A stretch of DNA of 64,000 nucleotides from Glandiceps talaboti (Eukaryota; Hemichordata; Enteropneusta; Spengelidae): positions 8,638,655-8,702,654 of the forward strand of contig NC_135563.1 in assembly GCF_964340395.1 (NCBI RefSeq). Direction: 5' to 3'. Under the pieces are notes generated by a model. That model did not search any database. It was given only the letters and a program-made list of their open reading frames with translations, and was not told where the DNA came from. Shown here piece after piece: positions 27,311-38,680 of this stretch (position 1 is its first letter; the number at the start of each line of letters is the position of its first letter). The translations under genes and the position numbers were made by a program.

Positions 27311-28277
27311 ACCATGCATGGCTCACGTATAAAAACTAATCAGCTCTATTTTTTTTAACCCCCAAAAAGTGAGTGTACACAATTTCACTTGTACTTAATT
27401 ACACTTACAAATAACCACTTCGTTGAGCATACTCACATAAAATGTCAGCTACATGAATTAACTAGGGGACTGTATGGTTGTGGTAATACATGTCTGTTGA
27501 TCGAAAGGATAACCCCCCTGCAACGGTGTTGGTAAGCAGGACTAGATTGATTTTAATTTTTTTAAATGCGATACGATGGATTTAAAATCGAATTCGTCAT
27601 GGAGTATTTCGTACACTATTTAGTTTCATACCGGTGTTCTTCATTGTCGACTGCAACAGGGTCCCATGTTCATATGTGTTTTGTTTCAAATGATTACATT
27701 GGCTGCTTCCGTTAATTTCTTGTTTATAATAGAAGCGGATAGTACACATGTAATATCGCTTACTGTGGTTAATGCGACGTATACAGGAAAACCGCTGATA
27801 ATGCCAAGTTGTCTTTTTATTAGCTATAAAACGGGTTATCTCATCTAAATGATGCACTTCCTCAGTAATAAACTAACAACAGGATGAGTTAAAAAATCCA
27901 CAAAACTACCTATCAACAAATTAGACTGTATGATGGAAGCACGGTCATTAACACACAAGTTCTCTTCTTCCACTTCGGATGTAGAAACAGAAATGTTTCA
28001 AACAAATCACTTGTCCCTTTTCGGATCTGACAGAATCATCCAAATGTAGTCAATAATAGCTGGAGGTGTTGATCAATACAAGATGAAGATGTGAAAATGT
28101 TTGGGGTTTTTTTTTTGCTTCAGTAAGTAAATTCGGGAGTGAAAGTACTTGGCAATTATTATATGTACATCTAACTGTCCCACCTCTTTGATATTGATAA
28201 TGCCACTACTGTAGACAGCATCCTACATAAAAAGATTCCTCCTTACCTACCTACCGATCACCATATACCCATCTACA
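27311..28277. other. No gene seen
   Basis: Two overlapping antisense frames near 27597-27857 have no recognisable content. Confidence 0.5.
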
Positions 28278-28383
28278 TACGTACGTACGTACGTACGTAC
28301 GTACGTACGTACGTACATACATACATACATACCTACCTACCTGCCTGCCTGCCTGCCTGCCTGCCTGCATGCATGCATGCATG

Positions 28384-28419
<36 letters not shown>

Positions 28420-28423
28420 TACA

Positions 28424-28450
<27 letters not shown>
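28278..28450. repeat. Compound tetranucleotide microsatellite, stepwise motif series
   Basis: Successive blocks read ACGT, ACAT, ACCT, GCCT, GCAT, GCAC, AC, then ACAT. Each differs from its neighbour by one base of the unit. Confidence 0.95.
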
Positions 28451-28455
<5 letters not shown>

Positions 28456-29589
28456 CTGACACGATATAGACAGGAAGACGATACTTGTACAATATTATAT
28501 ACATCACGTATGCATGAAAACACTAGCAAAGATGAAGCAATGAACTATAGAAAATGTCGCACAGCAGACTAAGCCATGCAGGTATACATATAAGAATCAA
28601 TACGATCGCTGTGGTTTGATTGCATTAAGTGTGCAAACATACAGTGAATTGAAACTCCCTCATATGATAGATCTATAATTGTTTGGGAATCGGCAAACTT
28701 CAAAGAAGCTAGTATGAGCAAAAAATCAATCAGCAGAAGCTTACTAGTCGTCCATGATAGCACGTCCAACTTCCTTATCATACGTATTTGACCTGGAGTG
28801 AACCCTGACACATTTTGTAGATACAATTAGAGGTCTCCTAGGAAGAGAGATTTTACGTTGTCTATTGACTATATATAAACAATTATACTGACTTCACTTC
28901 CAGTACGTACCCAAGGAGGTTGAGACCATCGAATCAGACATAAAACACAGGAAAGTGGAAAGGAAAAAACAAGAGTTCATATGTAAACAGACACAAATTG
29001 ACCGTACTACATAAACAGAATCATAACATGAACATTTGCAAGGTATTAATAATAAGATAGTTAAATTCTAACCGATGAAGTACGTGAGCTGATGTATGAG
29101 TAAGCCCATAAACTTTTGACATCATGCTCATCGCACAAGTGGGTCGCCTTCTAGCCACGTTTTTGTTGTTGTTTTGCTGAGGAATTTTAATGCATTCTTA
29201 GAACTGCAGTGTAATAGAATAGCAATGTCATATCGTAATAGAACAGTGGAATAGAACTCCCACTTTGAATTACCATGGGTCAAGTACGAGTACCAAAAAT
29301 AACACAATTCGTGATCGTCCGTACTACTCACACGGACACACAGGATGGTCCACTGGTATGAAATCTTCGATAGTACTTTTTACAGCAGGAAAGGGGTTGC
29401 TTTGACGTTTCACTCATGGGACACACATGCTCCTTTTTACAAAGAGATATATTAGACACATTTCAGGTATATATTGATAAAACGTTTATATTCTTGTACA
29501 GTACAGTAAAAACAGGCTGCTACTGAAATGATTACACTCACATACTCAAGTTCAAAATCTTGTGGCGCCATTTTTTCTCTTCCCTACTA
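28451..29589. other. No gene seen
   Basis: AT-rich, no feature recognised. Confidence 0.5.
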
Positions 29590-29964
29590 AGACCTAATAA
29601 AAGAAATTGTGTGGTTCTAGTTACGCTCAATTTTAGAATAGGTGGAGTAGGTAGATTTTTTATTTTATTTTATTATATTTTTTTTTTGTATGATTGTCTA
29701 GTTCACGTTTTCCATTATTTTCCAAATGGTCTCAGTGTTATTTATTTATTTCCATCAGATGTACAGCCATTACAGATTGGAAGAACAGTTTTAGAGTGGA
29801 TTTTTAAGTTGATGGCAGTTTACGCATTCACTATTTGTCGTGAGAATTCACAATTTTTGCGATTTTATTATATTTTTTTCGAATAAGTAAAAAAGTTAGG
29901 GTCGGCAGTGAATAGTTAGGTGGGGTCGGGTAACCGGAACCAAACGATTATTTTTTTTAGGCCT
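29590..29964. mobile_element. MITE, AGGCCTAA-ended family, copy 2
   Basis: Same order and length as 1204-1573. Left end AGACCTAATAAAAG; shared interior ACGCTCAATTTTAG, TTTTCCAAATGG, ACAGCCATTACA and GGGTCGGCAGTGAA; right end GGTAACCGGAACC to TTTTTTTTAGGCCT. Confidence 0.8.
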
Positions 29965-29999
29965 AATGAACAACTGTCTGCTTATACGTCTCAATAGTC

Positions 30000-30078
30000 T
30001 CGGTTACCCAGACTCGCGTCTCTGGGGGCGCTGCCACGAGACCTCCCCACCTCCAGATACGAGGGTCTGGGTAACCGA
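30000..30078. mobile_element. Miniature inverted-repeat element, 79 bp
   Basis: TCGGTTACCCAGAC at the left is exactly inverted at the right (GTCTGGGTAACCGA), and the pairing extends imperfectly to about 20 bp. The GC-rich centre (GGGGGCGCTGCC) stands out from the background. It lies 35 bp from the end of the MITE at 29590-29964, whose own right end also contains GGTAACCGGAACC. Confidence 0.7.
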
Positions 30079-31555
30079 TACTAACGTCCCAACTGCGCGC
30101 GTCATAGTCTTGTGTTTGAAGTTTATCTATTTCAGTGTCTGTAAATATGTCATGTCGCGATCGCAAGACTGAAACGCCAATGCAACTCTGTTTGTGGTGT
30201 ACTTGTTGTTTGATAATGATACTTCCCTCTTTATATTGGCAAGCTGATCGTGAAAATTGTTGCATTTATTTTGACACACTAGATCTATAACAAGTACATT
30301 TACAGCATGTATCGTTATTACTATACACAATTACGTGAGAAACAACACATACAGTTACACGTATAATTTACACCTAAATTCTCCTGATGTTACGTCTAAA
30401 TGAACAATTCTATAAATCATAACGGAATGCCGTACCCATACCCCTAAATAGCGCCTGATAGTAACTTTATAGTTCGGGTCACAGAATAGGTGGGTAGGCA
30501 ACAGTGAGATTCCTCATAAATTGCTGCTCGTGGCAATGCTGAAATAATGATAATTGAAGTCACGTCTGGTGGTGCTGCATTGCAGGTTAAGATGTCACTA
30601 GCGGCAGCATGCATGCCTGTTAGAAACATACGGAGTTTGCCTGCGGCGAGTTAACAGTCAGAAGGTACAACATCGTTTACATAGATGTTTGGTCAAAGTT
30701 GTGATTTTAAGCGTGCCGCTGACTATATCTCGATAGTTGTTTATTCACAGTGCTCACGTCTGCCTAACTAGGCTCGTATCAAATGTAACGTAAATTCTTA
30801 GTGTCACACGAGATTGTTGTAGCTTTTCGTCCATCGACCCAAATCAGTGTCGCTTTAAAAAAGTGATATTTTTAAAGCAAAATTACCGACCCACTCGATT
30901 TTCATCACAAGGTAAGAAAAACGTGAAAACACACATGAAGACAAATGTAAAACATGCCTATGTAAAGTCACTCAGTGCTAACTGAAAGAAGGCAATAAAC
31001 TATGGTTGAGGGATTTCGTAGTGCCAAGAAGTTATTGGGTTATTTACGGTCAGTGAACACGTTGAACTCTACAAATAAACACAACAAAAGTAACAAGTCA
31101 TCATAATTACTGTTCAATGGGTGACGCGACCTAAAAAAATCGCGTCAAACACTAGAACTTTATAACCAAGGATATTTCTCACGTGACCAACATTTTAAAC
31201 ATTCAATAAATAACGTGTGACGAAAATGTCGAGAACGTTAACAAGCACGTACTGCTGATAACGTTAACGTTGAAATGGTTATGTCAGAACTTGTATTGAA
31301 CGTGTGAGATCAGGTTTTAGTAATTTATCGATTTCAATGGTCATGTCAGAATGGTTGTATTTTAACACAAATACAATTAGGCCTGTCCAAAATTTGTCAT
31401 GGTGCCTGTCTGTGTGTACCTTGCTGCTTTCCTGGATGTCTGAACAATACGAAAAACATCCCTGATTTGCAGTACTATGAGGTGATAATACCCTCAATTT
31501 GAGCGAGGGCGCTGTATTCTCAGTTTCCTGTTTGCAGTCTGGAATGGCCTATTAC
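30079..31555. other. No gene seen
   Basis: No motif or splice-framed exon recognised. Confidence 0.5.
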
Positions 31556-31634
31556 ACTCACTCACTCACTCACACACACACACAGACAGACAAAGACATA
31601 GACACATACATACATACATACATACATACATACA

Positions 31635-31665
<31 letters not shown>

Positions 31666-31811
31666 GCACACAACTGAGCACACCCATCAAGTACGCATGA
31701 AGACAAAACAAAAATAAACAAGCAATGAAATAAAGAAAATGTCACACAACAGACAAACAGGTAGGCAAGGTATACACGTGGGAATCAATACAAACAAACA
31801 CACACTCAGAC

Positions 31812-31864
<53 letters not shown>

Positions 31865-31874
31865 CACATACATA

Positions 31875-31905
<31 letters not shown>

Positions 31906-31961
31906 CATACATACATACATACATACATACACACATACACACACACACAAACACACACAAA

Positions 31962-31998
<37 letters not shown>
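31556..31998. repeat. Compound microsatellite cluster
   Basis: (CACT), (CA) and (CATA) to 31664, a short unique spacer, then (CAGA) at 31803-31864, (CATA) at 31865-31930 and (CA)-rich to 31998. Confidence 0.96.
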
Positions 31999-32002
<4 letters not shown>

Positions 32003-32137
32003 CATCAGAATTTAATACTATCACGACTGTCACTATACTAGCTGTCACTATACTAGCTTGTACCCTTGATTTATCATAAGCGACAAATGTTAATTTTACA
32101 AGTTCAGTCCGGCTACGCATGCGATTCTGCAAAACGA

Positions 32138-32194
32138 TCCATCCATCCATCCATCCATCCATACGTACATCGTACGTACGCATGCACGCACGCT

Positions 32195-32226
<32 letters not shown>

Positions 32227-32232
32227 GCCTCG

Positions 32233-32268
<36 letters not shown>

Positions 32269-32292
32269 TACACACGCACGCACGCGCGCGCA
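32138..32292. repeat. Compound microsatellite cluster
   Basis: (CCAT)n, a short ACGT/GCAC stretch, then two (GACA)n blocks split by GCCTCG, ending in (CGCA)/(CG). Confidence 0.95.
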
Positions 32293-33539
32293 TACATGTC
32301 ACGTTGCACTAATCTCAGTAATCATGATAATTGGAAATAGTGCATGTCATGGACACCCATACCACATTATTTGCTTTGATCGTCACGATTACATAATTCA
32401 CATCAGCTATGTTTAATTTCCATCTTCAGAACAATGAAATTCATTATTGATATTAAGAACGACAAAGGTGCAGCTGCTACAGACATCAGCGCATAAACTT
32501 TTCGAGTACAGCCAAGAAAAGATTTACAACATCAAATTACAAACGGTTTATTTGAATGTATTGACAGTGAACAATTAATAACAGACAACAGATTGTAACA
32601 ACATGACCAGATGTGAGCCAGCCCTTGTACTGTTATGTACTCTCATCTCATATTAAATCTCAGTAAATCAGATTCTAAAGCTTTGTTTTTTATCAGTGCA
32701 ATTAAAGTTTTATTCAAGTTGATAACCCGCAAAATTTTGGTCATACGTGTGGGTGATGATGTGCCTGCTTATTTGGTGACGGCTGCTGTACTGCCTTTGA
32801 TCGGTCCCATTTCCTTCTCCACTATTTTGTAGTGTAGAAGTTTAAAAGCTGCGCTAGCTGTAACTGGAACGGTTTTTTTTACAAATGTTTTCTCAGGTAC
32901 AATGACTTACACTCGTAAAATCGTACACTGTGAAAATTATTGCATCACCTGTGGGCAAACGTATTTTTGTAGCTGTATACACTATAAATAAAATCAAATT
33001 AATTTTGGGGGTTCGCACCCAAAAATGAGCGCCATCAACGGTGAACACGATTTCAACCTGTTTCTGTACTGCTCAGTCTTGGATAATATAGACCACTCAT
33101 TAACATGTGCAAATGTCTAAATATAGGTATTTTAACAATTACTAATATCAGTAAATATATATATGGTATGGTTGTCAAATCGAATCAGGAACCAGATGAT
33201 ACTCCAGATATATCTAGTAGAGTTTTGTACATGGTGAAAGATTTAAAACCGAGCTTTCGCTCATTTTTTTTAAACTTGCTGCTACACTACCTAGGAAATT
33301 AACATATATAATGTCTTTTTATAAATACAAACCATGTACTAGTAATTGACCAATTTTAGCGAGTATATTTTTGGTTATTTGAAGAAAAAAAGTCCAAGTT
33401 GCAGCTAGTGCAGGTTTAATATTGCAAAATATTATTTTAATTTAATAATTATTGGAAAAAAACCTCTCATGATATGTCATGGCTGAATCGCTATTTTACA
33501 AGAACACGATGCTTAATTCTTTCAATTTCTTGTGATAGG
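32293..33539. other. No gene seen
   Basis: Short frames only (32635-32832 +), without recognisable motifs. Confidence 0.5.
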
Positions 33540-33802
33540 TTGTTTGCGTCGCTTATTGTTATGCTTACGATTGTGTTTCAGTCCACCCTGGTGTATAATT
33601 GGGGACCTGGTATAGGATAGAGGTTGCAATATGCTTTAATCTTATGCGCTTATAGAGGCTGCAATGGATTGTATGCTCTTATGGGAGTCCAGAAAGTATA
33701 AAGGGCCGTTGTGTCTCTATAGATCTGTGCCAGGGGTAATAATTGTAAAGCGGTTTTAACACAGAGTGGGAAAGCGCTATATAAAAACCAACATTATTAG
33801 TA
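33540..33802 (+). mobile_element. SINE-like element with L2/CR1-type 3' tail
   Basis: CCACCCTGGTGTATAATTGG, GGACCTGGTA and the tail GTAAAGCG…GGGAAAGCGCTATATAAA followed by CATTATTAG resemble the 3' tails shared by metazoan L2/CR1-mobilised SINEs. That resemblance is from family knowledge, not a search. A tRNA-like head could not be shown. It abuts the 3' end of the LINE fragment on the opposite strand. Confidence 0.5.
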
Positions 33803-34398
33803 TAGTATAGTCTTTCTTTATTCCAATAACGGAACATACCTCCGTTTATCCCCGGAGGAGGGTTACATAAATACATAAGAACGAATAAAGGAGGTCACGT
33901 GAGCCAAAATCACAAAACAGCTGAGAAATATATATAATTTATATAAAAGACTACAATGCAAACAAAAAAGAAAATCAAATACTGTCCCTGATCCTGAAAC
34001 AATCTATTATAAATTTTGCAGTCGTCACTACAATAGTTTTATCTATACTTGACATAATTACGATGAACTTAGTCTCGTCATCCTTATCCATAAAATCAGA
34101 GTAAATAGTGGATATCGTTTGAAAGAAACTCTGCCTTTGTTGACTGTACCTAGAGCAACTTATCAAAAAATGAATTTCAGACTCCACTTCATTGGAGTCA
34201 CACACACAGCATATTCTGTCTTCTACTGGTATATTTATATATCTGCCCATTTCGATCATTAACTTATGACAGGAGCATCTAAACTTTGTATAAAAATGTC
34301 GGAGTTGAAAACTTTTCAAAATAACAAGATATGGTTCAAAATAAATGTTGGGTTTAAATGTTCTATACGTCCTAAGTTTATTTCGTTGCGTTGGATTT
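33803..34398 (-). mobile_element. Non-LTR retrotransposon fragment, 3' end of ORF2 plus 3' UTR
   Basis: On the minus strand an open frame runs from about 34398 to the stop at 33975. It shows the usual C-terminal landmarks of LINE ORF2 proteins. First comes a conserved basic block, TKFRCSCHKLMIEMGRY. Then follows the zinc-knuckle-like CxxC…H…C signature: CCVCDSNEVESEIHFLISCS. The 3' UTR follows to about 33803 and contains AATAAAG. Reverse transcriptase and endonuclease parts are absent, as expected for a 5'-truncated insertion. An (ATT)n tract lies just upstream. Confidence 0.8.
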
Positions 34399-34407
34399 CT
34401 ACGGTTA

Positions 34408-34408
<1 letters not shown>

Positions 34409-34470
<62 letters not shown>
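34409..34470. repeat. (ATT)n microsatellite
   Basis: About 62 bp of ATT at the 5' boundary of the LINE fragment. Confidence 0.95.
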
Positions 34471-34471
<1 letters not shown>

Positions 34472-36600
34472 ATACATATAATACCTACGTACTAACTTGT
34501 ACTCGTGGTTCACGTTGACAGAAAATACCTGCTGTTGTCACTAACGCAATTTACATGTATTTACACGTATTTACATATGATACATTTCAATGAAGAAATG
34601 TCGGTGGCCTTAAAGAAAAAAGCCACACAAAAGACCACTCTAACAAGTTTGTTATACTTCCGTATCCGCACAATAACCTTTTGTCGGAGGCCGACATTAC
34701 TATTGCATGTACTGCGAGGGAAATAGTAATGGCCGCCAATAAGACAAATAGTTAGACTACGTTAAAGGTCAAATTCCTCTACGAATTGTCACCCTTACTG
34801 AATTTTTAGAACAAGTCCACGAAATAGTTTCACCGAATAATAGCGCATACACTTAGGGTTAGTCATTAGTATATTTTGGGAAGTGGCGTAGGTATGGGCT
34901 TGAGGAAATTTCACCGTAGCTAACATGGAGGAGGAGGGGTGGGGTTACTGTTTGCTAACAGGCAGGCGGAACATAACATACCACATTCAATGTTATGATA
35001 ATTTCAATGAAAATGAACAGCATTAGATTATTGAACAAACAAATTAGGTTTCGTTCTTAAAGAAAATTACATTAGTTATTAATATACTTCCCCTATTTCA
35101 TCACGTAACTGTCCAAGTGCTATATATCCAATTATCCAATTAAATACGTCATTAGTCGAATTACTAATTACAACACATTCATGATTAATTCAGTTGGGAT
35201 GTTACAATGACGACATTTGAAAATGACTTATTTTCACAAATATTTACTACCCCAGTACCGCAATGCCATGGGTTTACAAATACTATGTCTCATGCGTACC
35301 GTTCCGTTAGTCCGTGTACCTTTCTGTCACTGATTAATATTATGGACATGTTATTATTCGTGATGTATATATGGTGGCCCTATATTTTATGGTCCTATAT
35401 TATTTAACAACAACGGCGTAAAACGGCTAACAAGAAATGCCGACTTGTAAAATGTCTCATACATACTAGAAACCTTACAGCGGTTCGAGTGAATGACATA
35501 GCAATTTTCCAGATAGAGCTATACGTTTGTCTCTCATTGAAAAAAGGTGATTTTTGAAAAGATAGGTTACATAAATTTGTTCAATGTGTGGTGGTGGGCA
35601 TTGGGAGGGCGGGTGGGGGTGGTGTTTCAAACTTTCATCTCCTAAATGATGAATAGTAATGGCTTCCTTAAGACCACCACGCCCTACAAAGCTGAATACA
35701 GCATTAATGTGATCGTAGCCAGACGAGGACGTATCACTTATCAGTATTTTAATTAAGGAGGATCAACACCATCTAGTTATTGAGATAACGGAATTTATAA
35801 ACTAACCATACACAAGATATAGGATCGTGATTGGTTTAATGATATTATTGGAATTGCAATCCTCGTGTAACATGCTCGCATTACTTTGTTAGTGCCGATT
35901 GCTTACGTAATACCTGACGTAGTTGCTATGTGCCAGTCGAGTGCCGTAATGAGAAAATCATCGCACATACGTCGCACTGCTGTTGGCACTATTCACTACA
36001 TCGTTATTAGAGGTATGCATGACAATCATCAAATCGAGTGTCTCCGCATGTACGCCCAGTTACTCTTATTCCCAAGGTTGTCGAAACGTAGTTAAAGCTC
36101 ACTTTTGTTGCCACCGCACCATTTGATTACCGTGATACTACTACTCATCTCTCGGCACTAATCTCTGTTTACGAGGTGATCCGATTTCACCGATCATTCG
36201 TCAATTTCAACATTCAATTGCCAAACCTTTTACACTTGGTTCTCGAATACCTTGAGTGTCCACGTCAGTTACACACGTGACGACGATGGATACAATGACA
36301 CAAACCTTGTCAAGTTGACGGTTTCGTTTCCTTTTTTTCTTTGCATCATGACAAGGAATGTGTGATAAAATGTTAATATCGGTTTATCCAAACTGTTAGA
36401 ATTTCGTCGTCGTGGACGAATGCTCCATTCTGAAAAGTACACCTGTCAGTTTTAAGCTGTCGGTTCTTGCCAAGTTGCTGCGTAAACAGTCCGTCACTGC
36501 TACTTGACTAAAAAAAAGTGGCATTAATTTGTTTACTATATGCTGATTTAAATTTATGGTTCTGTGGCGTTTACCTTTGTTTATGGGTTTGTTCCTCCCA
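34471..36600. other. No gene seen; 5' flank of the amine receptor
   Basis: No coding exon recognised. The last few hundred bases should hold the receptor promoter, but no TATA box or initiator could be picked out with confidence. Confidence 0.45.
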
Positions 36601-36709
36601 CAGATTGAACTAAAAGGTGCACTACAACAGAGTAAACCTCAGTGGACGAGAGTGCGTGCGGTGGTCGGCCGGGACAAGAGCTCAAAGCCAGGTGCTGCGG
36701 ATGGTAAAC

Positions 36710-37870
36710 ATGGCCGAGAATGTCACCAATTTGACAGATACAGGAACCGGAGAGTCCAGAAGCCTCGGCTTTCAGATCGGAGTTGGGCTATTACTTTATT
36801 CTATGACAGTTATTATTATACTGGGCAATATTTTGGTGATCAGTTCAGTACTGACATTTCGTCGTCTGCGGACTGTAACCAATTACTTCATCGTCTCCTT
36901 GGCTGTTGCTGACACCACAGTTGCGGTGCTTGTCATGCCATTTGCAGCCGCTAACGAAATCATGGGAAAGTGGGTATTTGGTACTGTGTTTTGTCGTGTT
37001 TACAACTGTTTGGACGTACTCTGTTGTACGGCAAGTATCATAAATCTGTGCATGATATCGCTCGACCGATATTTGGCAATTACTTCACCATTTACATATC
37101 ACCAACGAATGACGTCGAGAACAGCGGCCATCATGATCGCGGTAACGTACGCTGTGTCGGCGCTTATCTCCGTAGTGCCCGTATTACTGGGATGGTACGA
37201 AGATGAACGGTACCGTGAGCTGTACGATGATCCAGAATTTTGTGCTTTGCTGTTGAACCCGACGTATGCTTTAGTCTCATCATTGATATCATTCTATATA
37301 CCCATGATGATCATGATCTTCACCTATGCCCGAATATTCTGCGTGGCTCGGAAACATGAAATAAGAATCGCGGCCCAGGAGAACATGGTCAACCGAATAC
37401 AGTATTCAGACAAGTCCGGGACCAAAAGAAAATTTTCGTACGCCAGGGAACGGAAAGCCGCAAAAACATTAGGAATAATCGTAGGAGTGTTCATACTCTG
37501 TTGGTTACCGTTTTTCATCGTAAATGTTGTTGATCCGTACTGTTTTGGGTGTGTGCCGGTACCCGTATTTACAACATTCGTGTGGCTTGGCTACGTGAAC
37601 AGTGGACTAAACCCTCTTATTTACGCTTTCAATTCTGAATTCAGGAGGGCTTTCAAAAACATTATTTGCTGCTTCCGATGCAGAGGTGTTTCCGAAAGAG
37701 ACAGTTCAAATTTTGAGGTCACTAACAGTCCGCACGACCGGAAGGATTCAATATCACGTATTTCGTCGGGAAAACTACGCGAGTCACATCATAGTATTAG
37801 TAATGGTGAGAACCCACCTGACAACGTCAAAACGACAGACATGAACCACATTGCCTCAACAGAAAGTTAG
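36710..37870 (+). CDS. Biogenic amine GPCR, dopamine D1-like
   Basis: A complete intronless class A receptor of 386 residues, probably Gs-coupled at the plasma membrane. Numbering is from the ATG at 36710, chosen for its strong context (aacATGG); in-frame ATGs at 36701 and 36617 are possible. Seen: two N-glycosylation sites near residues 4-9, seven hydrophobic segments, N40 (1.50), LAVAD with D68 (2.50), D102 (3.32, amine anchor), DRY 119-121, a C95-C178 disulphide pair, S190/S191/S194 (the catechol-binding serines 5.42/5.43/5.46), CWLPFF with W265, NPLIY 301-305 and palmitoylatable Cys 320/321/324. All of these fit D1 and beta-adrenergic/octopamine-beta receptors. The SLISFYIP stretch in TM5 and the single-exon structure favour D1-like. 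The family is near certain; the ligand (dopamine versus octopamine, noradrenaline or tyramine) is inference. A pyrimidine-AG acceptor at 36601-36603 may mark a 5' UTR intron. Confidence 0.9.
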   Translation: MAENVTNLTDTGTGESRSLGFQIGVGLLLYSMTVIIILGNILVISSVLTFRRLRTVTNYFIVSLAVADTTVAVLVMPFAAANEIMGKWVFGTVFCRVYNCLDVLCCTASIINLCMISLDRYLAITSPFTYHQRMTSRTAAIMIAVTYAVSALISVVPVLLGWYEDERYRELYDDPEFCALLLNPTYALVSSLISFYIPMMIMIFTYARIFCVARKHEIRIAAQENMVNRIQYSDKSGTKRKFSYARERKAAKTLGIIVGVFILCWLPFFIVNVVDPYCFGCVPVPVFTTFVWLGYVNSGLNPLIYAFNSEFRRAFKNIICCFRCRGVSERDSSNFEVTNSPHDRKDSISRISSGKLRESHHSISNGENPPDNVKTTDMNHIASTES

Positions 37871-37921
37871 CATAACCAGACCATTATAAATGATAATTGC
37901 ATTAATTATTTTTTTACTAAA

Positions 37922-37927
37922 AATAAA
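37922..37927 (+). other. Candidate poly(A) signal of the amine receptor
   Basis: AATAAA lies 52 bp after the receptor stop codon. It is the first canonical hexamer downstream, though the sequence is AT-rich enough for chance hits. Confidence 0.4.
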
Positions 37928-38319
37928 AATTCCGATCTGGCATTTATTATTTCTGCCCGATTAAATTACCCACCAGGTTAAACATTAAATGTCAGTACTT
38001 CGTCGTGTGTTCAATTCACTCAAATATGTGTTGATCTTATTTTTTTTAATGACAGAAGCGAAGATTGACGAATATCTAAAAAGTGCGATATGATAATAAT
38101 AATATGTATATATTTATGAGTATTAACCGAACTTTTTTGTTGTACATTAATTATTTTTCTGTACTTGAATATTTCGTGTCACATGTAAACTAAATATTAA
38201 ATGTCTAACATCCTCCTGAGGCTGAGTGGATATCGATGCATCATAATTCGTCTACAAAACTGTTAATTGCATTCGTATTAAACTCTACAATCATAAAGTG
38301 TTGGACGTAGCTTAATTAA

Positions 38320-38680
38320 AGGGACACAAGCCGAGCTTTATACTTTTTGGGTGAAATTTATAATGCGTATTTAAAAGTCAATCGTAGTATTCTATACTTA
38401 CTGAAGCATACTTAACCATCACTTGCAGCAATTCGCTGAACTCAAAAACCTGGTATCGAGATATAACATATACACGATCCAATAACGTATTTTTTGTCAT
38501 TTCCAAAAATGTCGTGGAATCCATACCAGGCAATCAGTTGTTCTAACAAATTGACGGCAATTGTAATGTCATAGAATGCATGCTTCGACATTCATACTAT
38601 TATATTGTAATAGATTAATCGAGGTTTTACGTAAGTATTTTCAGTTGAGTAAAAGGAGTATAAACTCAGTTCGTGCCACT
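38320..38680 (-). mobile_element. MITE, TTAA-flanked family, copy 2 (inverted)
   Basis: On the minus strand it starts AGTGGCACGAACTGAGTTTA and ends GCTTGTGTCCCT, with the same internal order as 6985-7337 (GACATTACAATTG, TTAGAACA.CTGATTGCC, TATGGATTCC.CGACATTTT, ATACCAGGTTT, GCTTCAGTAAGTA). TTAA is intact at 38316-38319; the other flank reads GTAA. Confidence 0.82.

Noticed and set aside
36556-36912. 118-codon frame overlapping the receptor start
   Set aside because: Out-of-frame shadow of the GPCR.
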